64,000 bases of DNA from JBKCUI01 sp052161605 (GTDB lineage: Bacteria; Planctomycetota; Planctomycetia; Pirellulales; Pirellulaceae): NCBI GenBank assembly GCA_052161605.1, contig CP197409.1; one strand, 5' to 3'. Below are positions 26,947-34,218 of this stretch, in pieces. The notes beneath the pieces are model-generated. The model ran no database searches. It was not told the origin of the DNA and saw nothing but the letters and a program-made list of their open reading frames with translations. Every line of letters begins with the position of its first letter. Positions within the stretch are counted from its first letter, which is position 1. Made by a program: the position numbers and the translations under genes.

Positions 26947-27039
26947 CGGGAATGTAGCCAAGGGATCTGGAGTTGGCGGTCTGAAACTGCCGACTTGAAC
27001 TTGACACAAAGGAGCTAGATTGGAAAATCTGGCTCCTCT

Positions 27040-27113
27040 GGACGGTTAGCTCAGTTGGTTAGAGCACCACGTTGACATCGTGGGGGTCGTTGGTTCGAGT
27101 CCAATATCGTCCA
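27040..27113 (+). tRNA. tRNA-Val (anticodon GAC)
   Basis: A 74-base cloverleaf. The acceptor stem GGACGGT pairs with ATCGTCC (one G-T pair). The anticodon stem CCACG/CGTGG holds the loop TTGACAT, so the anticodon GAC is at 27074-27076. The T arm contains the standard GGTTCGAGTCC. The discriminator is A and CCA is not encoded. Confidence 0.95.
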
Positions 27114-27120
27114 CTAGTAA

Positions 27121-27150
27121 AAACCTGGGGTTTACACTAGGTTTCTTTAA
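27121..27150 (+). terminator. Possible terminator after tRNA-Val
   Basis: AAACCT (27121-27126) can pair with AGGTTT (27139-27144), followed by CTTTAATT. The stem is A/T-rich with only two G-C pairs, so this is tentative. Confidence 0.3.
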
Positions 27151-27228
27151 TTCCTGAGGGGTGTCTTCCCTCATAGGCTCGCGGTTCCACACCATTGGGC
27201 GTTTTTCGTACAATGATTGGTGGCTCAG

Positions 27229-27291
27229 GCGAATAGGTCGAATGAGTCTTATAGGATCTATATGTCCCATGAGTCCTATGTGTCCTATTCT
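27229..27291 (+). repeat. Seven degenerate 9-bp repeats upstream of a four-helix-bundle gene
   Basis: The units are GCGAATAGG, TCGAATGAG, TCTTATAGG, ATCTATATG, TCCCATGAG, TCCTATGTG and TCCTATTCT, with no spacing. They end 16 bases before the probable start codon. The same unit type is found three times inside the gene at 27665-27691. The leader array is not in the gene's reading frame. Confidence 0.8.
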
Positions 27292-27307
27292 CTTTAGGAT
27301 TTCAACC

Positions 27308-27874
27308 ATGAGCGGTTTTATTCCAGCCCACGGTGGGTACGAGGAACTACTGTCCTTTCGCAAGTCCCGCATCGTATACGACGGTACTGTCCGCTTCTGT
27401 GAGCGATTCCTCGACCGACGCGACCGGACCGTGGACCAGATGGTGCAGGCCGCCCGATCCGGCAAACAGAATATCCTCGAAGGCTGCATGGCCAGCGCTA
27501 CGTCCAAAGAAACGGAAATCAAACTCGTCAATGTAGCCCGCGCGAGTCTAGAAGAGCTGCTGGAGGACTACCGGGACTTTCTACGCACTCGCGGCCACGC
27601 GCTTTGGGAAAAGGATTCCCGCGAAGCGACTTTTGTTCGAAAGTTGGGTGCTAAGAGTAATGTGTCCTATGAGTCATATAGGACCTATATTGAAACCCGG
27701 CCAGCCGAGACAGTGGCCAACATCCTAGTCTGCATCATCCATCAAACCAACTACCTTCTAGACCAACAAATCCGAGCTCTGGAAAAGGCATTCCTCGCCG
27801 AAGGCGGCCTCCGCGAGCGGATGACCCGTGCTCGCCTAGAGGCCAGAAGCAAACAGCAGCGGGGAGACTCATGA
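27308..27874 (+). CDS. Four-helix-bundle protein (S23/IVP-like)
   Basis: About 188 residues from the ATG at 27308; the upstream frame is open but repeat-filled. The helices resemble the S23 ribosomal/intervening-sequence protein family: FRKSRIVYDGTVRFCERFLD, RTVDQMVQAARSGKQNILEG, a long ETEIKLVNVARASLEELLEDYRDFL-type helix (cut here to two adjoining motifs) and ANILVCIIHQTNYLLDQQIRALE. The family has no proven enzymatic role; some members are encoded in 23S rRNA intervening sequences. Residues 120-128 are SYE-SYR-TYI, three 3-residue repeats coded by the 9-bp units, inserted between helices. The C-terminus is charged. The gene sits about 195 bases past tRNA-Val. Confidence 0.75.
   Translation: MSGFIPAHGGYEELLSFRKSRIVYDGTVRFCERFLDRRDRTVDQMVQAARSGKQNILEGCMASATSKETEIKLVNVARASLEELLEDYRDFLRTRGHALWEKDSREATFVRKLGAKSNVSYESYRTYIETRPAETVANILVCIIHQTNYLLDQQIRALEKAFLAEGGLRERMTRARLEARSKQQRGDS
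27665..27691 (+). repeat. Three in-frame 9-bp repeats inside the four-helix-bundle gene
   Basis: TCCTATGAG, TCATATAGG and ACCTATATT follow one another and encode Ser-Tyr-Glu, Ser-Tyr-Arg and Thr-Tyr-Ile. The unit matches the array in the leader at 27229-27291. Confidence 0.8.
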
Positions 27875-27963
27875 GCCAGCCTGCAAGATAAACTCTACCG
27901 AGCCGTTGGGTTACGAGCCCAGAGGGAGATCTACTGCGCTAGTTGCACTCAACCAAGACGGTT

Positions 27964-28302
27964 TTACCGCAGATAATCGAGTAGCCATTTGGTATAGGCC
28001 TCGGAGGCAGATACCTCGAACCATAAGATTTCGGGAGTCTCATAGGGGTGTTGCTTTTTGAGCGAGCCTAGCAAGGACTCCAGCTTGCTACGACACGTCT
28101 TGACCGTGAGACGAAACTCAGTCGACTCTTCGATGGTTCCTTGCCAGCTGTAGGTGCTACAAATGGGACCATCGATCTGGACACATGCAGCCAGCCGCTC
28201 CTCGACCAGCGCGCGTGCCACTCGATCAGCCGACTCTCGCGTATCCAACGTGGTGAACAACTGAATGATCGAGTACTCCGCAGTCTCCGGCGATCCTTCC
28301 AA
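27964..28302 (-). CDS. cutA: Divalent-cation tolerance protein CutA
   Basis: A 112-residue protein of the CutA1 family, small trimeric proteins of the ferredoxin-like fold linked to copper and other divalent-metal tolerance. Family marks: LFTTLDTRESADRVARALVEERLAACV, ICSTYSWQGTIEESTEFRLTVKT, and HPYETPEILWFEV. The start appears to be TTG at 28302, because no in-frame ATG lies close upstream before the previous gene ends. It begins 24 bases after the hemerythrin-like gene, so the two may be cotranscribed. Confidence 0.9.
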   Translation of the reverse strand: MEGSPETAEYSIIQLFTTLDTRESADRVARALVEERLAACVQIDGPICSTYSWQGTIEESTEFRLTVKTCRSKLESLLGSLKKQHPYETPEILWFEVSASEAYTKWLLDYLR

Positions 28303-28326
28303 TTTCCCATGCCCCCAGTGTTGTAG

Positions 28327-28773
28327 TTACGCCATTCCCCGTTCGACCAGATCTCGTTCGTGCGACTCCTCGTCGAGTATCTCACTATGAAGCTTGCGAA
28401 AGTCGTCGCTGATATCTGCAATCTCATCACGCTGAGGGTCGAAATTCTGTACATGATGGATGATATTGTCGAGCTGGTCGATCAGACGGCATTGCCAGCA
28501 CTCAATATCTCGCAACTCAGAATACATGCCCGGTCTCCGGCATGCGACGTTCTCCAAATACCCTTCGCCTGCAACACGCGTAAAGTGCTGATCGAGCACC
28601 CAACGGAAGCTGACCAAGTGCTCCATGAGTTTAGTCCAGGGAACACGCTGATGCGGATGTTCGCACCAACTCCGGAAATCCGCTTCCAATTCCACAAGGC
28701 CCTCCTCAATACCGGCCTGGCTGTGATTGAGACTCAGTTTCACATTCGCCCTATTGCTCGCTCTTTCCTTCAT
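28327..28773 (-). CDS. Hemerythrin-like (HHE-type) helical protein
   Basis: About 148 residues from the ATG at 28773, which has a GAGGGG ribosome site upstream; a longer frame to 28830 lacks one. The protein is all-helical with His and acidic residues spaced as in hemerythrin-like domains: WTKLMEHLVSFRWVLDQHF with E-GYLE, then RLIDQLDNIIHHV, and finally FRKLHSEILDEESHERDLVE. These would be compatible with a di-iron site, but the ligand pattern is not canonical and the assignment is moderate. It precedes cutA by 24 bases, which fits a metal-related pair. Confidence 0.5.
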   Translation of the reverse strand: MKERASNRANVKLSLNHSQAGIEEGLVELEADFRSWCEHPHQRVPWTKLMEHLVSFRWVLDQHFTRVAGEGYLENVACRRPGMYSELRDIECWQCRLIDQLDNIIHHVQNFDPQRDEIADISDDFRKLHSEILDEESHERDLVERGMA

Positions 28774-29057
28774 GACCAACCCCTCAACAATGATTTTGGA
28801 CAATGACCCGGAGACGAAGATACGAACCAAACATGCGGCTCGCAGTACTTGACCTGTTGCAACTCATCGAAGAATCCCTAAATTTTCGCAGACAGGTCCC
28901 TCGGGCGTCAAGGAAATCCGATGCATAAATCGAAATTTCCCCCTGAAACCCTGTTCGTCGATCTCCACTCGAACAAAGCAGCAAATTTGATACCATATGG
29001 GGAGTCGTCAGTCGATGTTGTTAACTCCACCCGATTCCGCCTCGATTTGGATCTTGG

Positions 29058-30188
29058 ATGTCAAAGGTTATTGATTGGAAATCTGCAAGCGATCCCAGGG
29101 ACGTTGTTCACCTAGCAGTCCAAGCGATTGCGGAAGGGCACGTTGTCGCAGTTCCCTCCGATTGCTCTTATTTGTTGGTCGCTTCCGGGCTTCAGAAGGA
29201 CAGTGTGGCACAGTTGTCACAACTAGCTCAAACAGGAAGGTCACAATCACCGTCGCTGGTTCTCCGGTCCCCATCGGAGTTACAGGATTATTTTCCGAGC
29301 GCATCGCCCGCCATTAGAAGGCTCGCTTCCAAGGTTTGGCCAGGACCAATTTCCTTCGACTTCGAAGCTGGCCAAGAACTGAGCTTGCTGAAGCAAATAG
29401 AGCCGGGCGTTCTCCGAGACATTCAGCTCGAGAACCAAAAGGTAAGGGTTTCTATGCCCGCTCATCCCTTGCTCGACCAGCTGTCGAGATTGCTGGCTGG
29501 CCCTCTGGTGAGTTTTCCTGTTCTCGATTCCAAGGGAGGCCTTGCTCGTAAGATCGAGATCGTAGATTCCAGCCTCTATACGCTAGCTGTGGATGACGGC
29601 AACTCGACGATCGCCACTGCCCCAACTGTGCTTGATTTCGAAGGGAGCAAGGGACGTGTGCTGCGAGAAGGGGCACTTCCTGCGGAGTATCTAAAAATGC
29701 TTTCGCGTTGGACCGTCCTTTTTGTCTGTACTGGCAATACCTGCCGCTCCCCGATGGCTCAAGCCATGATGAACCGCAAAATCGAGGAGAAATTTTCGAA
29801 ACAGTTCGGAGCGCGTGATCTGCCGATCTATGCTATATCCGCTGGCGTCGCAGCCTATGGAGGAGATCCTGCTTCGCCGGGAGCCCAGCAAGCTATCAAG
29901 AAATACAGAGCCAGTCTCGACAAACATCAAAGCAACCAACTTACAATGGAGCTTGTTGACCAAGCCGACTTGATATTGACTATGGGAAGCCGGCACAAGC
30001 ACGTGATCATGTCTCAATGGCCAGCAGCAGGCAACAAAGTTCAGATGATCTCGCCTGATGGGTCTGAGATTGCTGATCCCTTTGGTGGGCCTCTCGAAAT
30101 ATATGCACGCTGCGCCGAGCAATTGGATCAATGCACGGACTACTGGATCGATCGGCTGAATGTTTCTGATCTCATTGAATGGTCATAA
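29058..30188 (+). CDS. YrdC/Sua5-like domain fused to LMW protein-tyrosine phosphatase
   Basis: A 376-residue cytoplasmic fusion. Residues 1 to about 215 follow the YrdC/Sua5 layout of threonylcarbamoyl-AMP synthases: PSDCSYLLVA for the usual PTDTVYGLA, VWPGPISF, RVSMPAHPLLDQL, and LREGALP at the end. However the conserved KxRP of the nucleotide site is missing and the PSAN motif reads FPVLDS, so synthase activity is doubtful. Residues about 217-376 are a low-molecular-weight phosphatase with the intact loop VLFVCTGNTCRSPMAQAMM (C224, R230) and the general-acid segment IADPFGGPLE. rpiB follows 12 bases later with a good ribosome site, so the two form an operon. Confidence 0.85.
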   Translation: MSKVIDWKSASDPRDVVHLAVQAIAEGHVVAVPSDCSYLLVASGLQKDSVAQLSQLAQTGRSQSPSLVLRSPSELQDYFPSASPAIRRLASKVWPGPISFDFEAGQELSLLKQIEPGVLRDIQLENQKVRVSMPAHPLLDQLSRLLAGPLVSFPVLDSKGGLARKIEIVDSSLYTLAVDDGNSTIATAPTVLDFEGSKGRVLREGALPAEYLKMLSRWTVLFVCTGNTCRSPMAQAMMNRKIEEKFSKQFGARDLPIYAISAGVAAYGGDPASPGAQQAIKKYRASLDKHQSNQLTMELVDQADLILTMGSRHKHVIMSQWPAAGNKVQMISPDGSEIADPFGGPLEIYARCAEQLDQCTDYWIDRLNVSDLIEWS

Positions 30189-30200
30189 GGAGAAGTTCGC

Positions 30201-30656
30201 ATGAGAATTGCAATCGGAAGCGATCATCGCGGCTTCCAAATCAAAGGAAAGCTTGTCACGCTGCTAAACGCTGATGGTCACGAGGTGGAAGACTATGGTA
30301 CGCATAGCGATCAGCCTGTGGATTATCCAGACTACGCGATTAGCGTCGCGAAGCGGGTGGCCGAAGGAGCTGTCGAGCGAGGAATTCTGATCTGCGGAAC
30401 GGGGTTCGGAATGGCTATCGCAGCAAACAAATTTAAAGGGGTTCGAGCGGCGTCTTGCTGCGACGAAGTGATGGCAGAGATGTGCCGTCGCCACAACGAC
30501 GTCAATGTGCTCTGTTTGCCTGGCGATCTAATTGGGGACCGACCTGTCGGAGATTTAGTCCGCGTATGGCTGGCGACTGAGTTCGAAGGTGGTCGTCACA
30601 GTCGTAGGATTGAAAAGATCTACGACATCGAAGGCACTGAAGCTCACTCGCAGTAG
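30201..30656 (+). CDS. rpiB: Ribose 5-phosphate isomerase B
   Basis: Interconverts ribose 5-phosphate and ribulose 5-phosphate. The 151-residue protein has the RpiB/LacAB signatures: IAIGSDHRGFQIK, the phosphate-site segment DYGTHSDQPVDYPDYA, ILICGTGFGMAIAANKFKGVRAA with the catalytic Cys, and RRHNDVNVLCLPG. AAGGAG lies 9 bases before the ATG. Some homologues use allose 6-phosphate. It works in the same pathway as rpe at the left end of the window. Confidence 0.94.
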   Translation: MRIAIGSDHRGFQIKGKLVTLLNADGHEVEDYGTHSDQPVDYPDYAISVAKRVAEGAVERGILICGTGFGMAIAANKFKGVRAASCCDEVMAEMCRRHNDVNVLCLPGDLIGDRPVGDLVRVWLATEFEGGRHSRRIEKIYDIEGTEAHSQ

Positions 30657-30728
30657 CTCTCACCCATCGAATCGGGGGTGAAGCACTGGGGACGATTGGG
30701 GGGCATATCCTGAGAAAATAAAAGAGGG

Positions 30729-30768
30729 GATCAACTGCACGCCCTTCGTTTCTCAGAGCGTGCCACAC
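30729..30768. repeat. Repeat B copy 2
   Basis: GATCAACTGCACGCCCTTCG followed by TTTCTCAGAGCGTGCCACA matches 14453-14490 with a 3-base insertion and a few substitutions. Both copies lie beyond the 3' end of a minus-strand gene. The hairpins of copy 1 are not present here. Confidence 0.5.
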
Positions 30769-30809
30769 GGACCATCCCGCATGAATAAGTTAGGTGAATC
30801 ACCAAGACC

Positions 30810-31541
30810 TCAATTTTTCCAGATACCAGAATCGATCAGTTGTTGAAGGACGGTTCCCTCCCAGTCGCGGTTCGCGGCAGGAGATGCCGGGCTGGGATGA
30901 AGGATTCTGGAAATGCGAAAAGTACTTTCATCCCCGGTAACTCGCCGCAAACATTGCTCTGCAAACGCCCCAACTCCTACCAGAGTATCTGGTTTTAAGG
31001 CAGCTAAAATGCGGCTGAGGTGTTCGTCGCAAACGAGGTTTAGCAGCGTGGCATCATCCCGTTTGAGCTTGTCGGGAGTAATATTACGACCTCCGTCATC
31101 CATAAAGACGAGCGGGCAGTAGTTGGTCACAAAATGGGTACGGAAAAACTCTTGGGGCGTGGCGAACCTACTCGCGAACATACCCCAAAGTCGGCGACCG
31201 GAGACCTCCGATTTCGTGCACGCGAACCCTTCTACGGGACGCTTAGGATGCTCGTTTGCGGGCTTCGCGATCTCCGTTTCAATTCCCAACCAGTCTTTGA
31301 CGGCCGCAATTTCGCCGAAAGGAACTCCCGTTTGCGCCATGCCGTATGGTCCGGGGTTCATGCCAAGAAACAACACTTGGCAGGTCGATTTGGCATATTT
31401 TTTCACGTAGCTTTCGTGAGCGGACCAAGCGTAGTCCAACGGATTATATTTCCACGATACCGGTGATTGAAATGTCAGCTTATCGCACTCGTCGCGAAGC
31501 CACGAAGCCGCATCGAGGAGTTGTTGCACCAGCTTGCTCAT
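30810..31541 (-). CDS. Uracil-DNA glycosylase, SMUG1 type
   Basis: Removes uracil and oxidised pyrimidines such as 5-hydroxymethyluracil from DNA. About 243 residues from the ATG at 31541; a start at 31583 is in frame but would overlap the next gene. The SMUG1 active-site block LGMNPGPYGMAQTGVPFGE is nearly canonical, with the catalytic Asn in GMNPG, followed by NYCPLVFMDDGGRNITP and the second motif HPSPASPAANRDW, with the catalytic His. The class is common in vertebrates and scattered in bacteria. It starts 17 bases after the HD-domain exonuclease gene ends, so the two are probably cotranscribed. Confidence 0.92.
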   Translation of the reverse strand: MSKLVQQLLDAASWLRDECDKLTFQSPVSWKYNPLDYAWSAHESYVKKYAKSTCQVLFLGMNPGPYGMAQTGVPFGEIAAVKDWLGIETEIAKPANEHPKRPVEGFACTKSEVSGRRLWGMFASRFATPQEFFRTHFVTNYCPLVFMDDGGRNITPDKLKRDDATLLNLVCDEHLSRILAALKPDTLVGVGAFAEQCLRRVTGDESTFRISRILHPSPASPAANRDWEGTVLQQLIDSGIWKN

Positions 31542-31557
31542 GCAGTTACGTTTCGAA

Positions 31558-32511
31558 TTAAGGCTTGAGGATTTTGCGACCAAGAGTTGGATTAAAGGGC
31601 GTCCATGGATCTTTGGTTCGATCTGATTCGATCATTCCCCGTGCAGAACTCAGCTTGGCATCCATCTCGTCGAGGTAATGAAATGCTAAGGCTTCCAGGG
31701 TCATCGGAACCTTTGGGCTGCCATGCTCTAAGCAACCGTGATGGCTTACGATGATGTGCTGCAGACGAAGTATTCTTGCGGCATCTAATTGTACTCCCTG
31801 CGAGGTGAGCTTGTCTCGATGTCGGTCTATCATCTGGACACCTTGAACCAAGTGTCCGAGCAATTGCCCTGCGTCGGTATACCCCAGTTCGCTACCAAAC
31901 GACATCTCTTCCAATTTGCCAATGTCGTGTACAAGGGCACCTGCAATCATGAGGCTGCGATCTAAGTCGCCGTAGTGTGATGCTGAAAGATCGGCAAGCT
32001 TCATAAGGGAAACGATATGCTCGAGCAAGCCGCCGGGATAAGCATGATGCGCCTTGATACCAGCGGGGGCCATCTTCAGGCTCGATACAATCGTTGAGTC
32101 TTGAACGAGAGAATCGCACAGTTGCTTCAGAGTCTCGCATTCGATTCGGTTTACCAGGCTCATCAATTCTGACCAAAGGGCTTCTACATCAACGCGATTG
32201 GCCGCGTCAAATTCCTCTATGTCGACGCTATTGGATTCAACGCTCTGCATGTTGTTAACGATGAGTTGCAAAGCGCCGTTGTGTAATTGGGATGCGGCTT
32301 GAATTCGAGCAAAGCTTCCCTTGGGGAATTTTTCCACAATCCGCTCGTCGGCATTCCATCTCATTCCTGAGATCGTGCCTGTGCGATCCTGCAATTGGAG
32401 CAGAAGATAGTGATTACCCTGCCGGTTGGCCCTCAGTTGGCGATCCACGATTCGAAAGACTTCGTCGACGTGCTGTTGGGGCTGGATATCGCTAATAAAC
32501 TGTCTCGGCAT
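31558..32511 (-). CDS. YhaM-type 3'-5' exoribonuclease (OB fold plus HD domain)
   Basis: A 317-residue cytoplasmic nuclease of the YhaM layout. Residues about 20-110 form an OB-fold nucleic-acid-binding domain (YLLLQLQDRTGTISGMRWNA), and residues about 140-300 an HD phosphohydrolase domain with the metal-binding HAYPGGLLEH, LVHDIGKLEE and, further on, IIVSHHG with the later His ligands. The length equals that of Bacillus YhaM. It lies just upstream of the SMUG1-type glycosylase on the same strand and starts 22 bases after the ABC permease gene, so all three may be one transcript. Confidence 0.9.
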   Translation of the reverse strand: MPRQFISDIQPQQHVDEVFRIVDRQLRANRQGNHYLLLQLQDRTGTISGMRWNADERIVEKFPKGSFARIQAASQLHNGALQLIVNNMQSVESNSVDIEEFDAANRVDVEALWSELMSLVNRIECETLKQLCDSLVQDSTIVSSLKMAPAGIKAHHAYPGGLLEHIVSLMKLADLSASHYGDLDRSLMIAGALVHDIGKLEEMSFGSELGYTDAGQLLGHLVQGVQMIDRHRDKLTSQGVQLDAARILRLQHIIVSHHGCLEHGSPKVPMTLEALAFHYLDEMDAKLSSARGMIESDRTKDPWTPFNPTLGRKILKP

Positions 32512-32533
32512 TATTTTTGGTCCTTTGGAGAAG

Positions 32534-33412
32534 CTAGCTGCTGGCGCTCGAGTAGCTGCGCAAGGCGCGAAGAAACACGAATCGACTTAAGAGTAACGCG
32601 AGAACTGTGGCCATCAACGCAAAAAACGCAAGGCCCCACTCCCAGTTTTGGGTCGGCACCAGAGGTTGGGCTAGGAGGCGAGCGGGCACATTCACAACCA
32701 CCAAAACGGGAACGATAAAGGTGAAGAGATACCACAAAGGGATGCCCCAACTCCCTTGATAAATGTCGGCGGGATACCTGGAAAAGTTGGTTATGTAAAA
32801 CCAAAAATCGTAGAGGCTCTGATTTCTACCTAACCAAATGCTGGTAGCTGCCAAGCAGATCATCAAACTATAGAGGATCGCGACCCCGCAACAAATGTAA
32901 AAAACGTATAGCCCTAGAACCAGAGGCTGAAACACCCACGGAGGCTCTGTCCGCGAGCTTAACTGAACCAAAGCATAAATTAAGATAACGATGCCAAATA
33001 CAAAGTTGCTGAGAGCGGACCACTCTACCTTGCGAAAGGAAATCAGGAACTGCGTATCAACGGGTTTCAGCAATGCAAAATCCAATCCCCCCGTTCGGAT
33101 GAGTTCGCTGAACTCCTGTGCGTTAGGCATCAAGAACGCTTGAATCAAAGAGTTGATGAGCCAGGTGGTAGCGAGGAAGACGAAAAACTCGTTTCGCCCC
33201 CAGCCTGTATTTAGGCCTATCGATTGGACGTGATGAAACACGATGAGGTAGAAACCTAGATTCATCAGCAACCACGACAAGCTAGAAACACAATCGAGGA
33301 GAAAGTTACTGCGAAAGGTCATATCGCGGATGAGGCTGTTCCTCGCGAACGCAAAGAAGATTCGCAAGTACTCGCTCCATCTACCTCGGTCGGAGATTTC
33401 GCGTTCTCGCAT
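32534..33412 (-). CDS. ABC-2 family transporter permease
   Basis: A 292-residue integral membrane protein with six hydrophobic segments, the layout of ABC-2 (PF06182-like) permeases. Marks include NSLIRDMTFRSNFLLDC at the start, MNLGFYLIVFHH in the first span, and FSELIRTGGLDFALLKPVDTQF, the amphipathic signature region near residue 95. No ATP-binding subunit or second permease is adjacent, so the partners must be elsewhere. The substrate is unknown. It heads a minus-strand run with the YhaM-type and SMUG1-type genes. Confidence 0.85.
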   Translation of the reverse strand: MREREISDRGRWSEYLRIFFAFARNSLIRDMTFRSNFLLDCVSSLSWLLMNLGFYLIVFHHVQSIGLNTGWGRNEFFVFLATTWLINSLIQAFLMPNAQEFSELIRTGGLDFALLKPVDTQFLISFRKVEWSALSNFVFGIVILIYALVQLSSRTEPPWVFQPLVLGLYVFYICCGVAILYSLMICLAATSIWLGRNQSLYDFWFYITNFSRYPADIYQGSWGIPLWYLFTFIVPVLVVVNVPARLLAQPLVPTQNWEWGLAFFALMATVLALLLSRFVFLRALRSYSSASS

Positions 33413-33492
33413 TCGTTCGTTCGTGCCTTTTCATCAAGGACCTAAGGCTCGCGTGCACGGCGAGCCCCATTCGATTCCATTGGTAACACAAT

Positions 33493-33520
33493 AAAAAAAG
33501 GCTATGGGAATACCATAGCC
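33493..33520 (-). terminator. Rho-independent terminator of the rpsM-rplQ operon
   Basis: On the minus strand GGCTATGG-TATTC-CCATAGCC is a near-perfect hairpin followed at once by seven T residues. It lies 22 bases beyond the rplQ stop, so it should end the ribosomal-protein transcript. Confidence 0.9.
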
Positions 33521-33541
33521 TGTTATAGTTAATGCAGTTGA

Positions 33542-34144
33542 CTACTCTGCGGCAGCAGTCGCGGCCTCTGGCGCTGCCGAGTCCCCAAAGGCTGGTTTGG
33601 TTGCCTTAGCTACAACCCGATCGTTCTTTCCAACGAACTCGAGGATCGCACGAGTACCGTTGTCGCCGAGTCGCGGCTTAGCTAGACGCATGATCCTTGT
33701 GTAACCACCGGGACGATCTGTGAACCGTGGAGCGATTCGGTCAAATAAAATTTTGACTGCATCACGATCTTTAACGATTGCATACACTCGTCGCCGAGCA
33801 GTAACGCCAGGGGAGCGGGCAGCAGCCCACTTTTGCCATTGTTCACTCGCTCGCCATTTCTTCCATTCTTCACTACCCTTTTCGGCGGTGGTGGCGAACT
33901 CAAGTGCCTTTTGTTCGGCAGCCAAGCCTTTCTTGGCGATCGTAACAACGCGCTCCACCATAGGACGCACTTCCTTGGCTTTTTCCAAAGTCGTGATGAT
34001 TCGGCCAGCGACCTTTGGTGGGTTTGGGTCCAATTCGGTCACTTCTCGCTCGGTCAATATGATGGCAGTGATCAAATTGGAGAAGAGGGCTTTTCTGTGC
34101 GACGGAGCACGTCCCAGTACGCGGCCTTTTCTACGGTGTCTCAT
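33542..34144 (-). CDS. rplQ: 50S ribosomal protein L17 with internal insertion and tail
   Basis: Large-subunit protein L17. The N-terminal block MRHRRKGRVLGRAPSHRKAL and the C-terminal GGYTRIMRLAKPRLGDNGTRAILEFV are clear. The product is 200 residues, against about 120 in E. coli. The extra length comes from a Trp/Lys/Glu-rich insertion at about residues 85-115 (EEWKKWRASEQWQKWAAAR) and an Ala/Glu-rich tail after the last conserved strand. It is the last gene of the block and is followed by a strong terminator. Confidence 0.94.
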   Translation of the reverse strand: MRHRRKGRVLGRAPSHRKALFSNLITAIILTEREVTELDPNPPKVAGRIITTLEKAKEVRPMVERVVTIAKKGLAAEQKALEFATTAEKGSEEWKKWRASEQWQKWAAARSPGVTARRRVYAIVKDRDAVKILFDRIAPRFTDRPGGYTRIMRLAKPRLGDNGTRAILEFVGKNDRVVAKATKPAFGDSAAPEAATAAAE

Positions 34145-34190
34145 AACTGTCTATCCAGTATCAATAAATTGCTTTTTTGCTGTTCAGTAA

Positions 34191-34211
34191 CCGACCAATT
34201 AAAAAGGTCGG
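34191..34211 (-). promoter_or_regulatory. Hairpin between rpoA and rplQ
   Basis: CCGACC (34191-34196) pairs with GGTCGG (34206-34211), loop of 9 A/T-rich bases. It lies directly after the rpoA stop. It may be a processing or attenuation site, since rplQ follows 74 bases later without its own obvious promoter. Confidence 0.35.
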
Positions 34212-34218
34212 ACAAAAG

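Noticed and set aside
27161..27307. An upstream extension of the four-helix-bundle frame
   Set aside because: It runs through the 9-bp repeat array in the wrong register and has no helix-like sequence.
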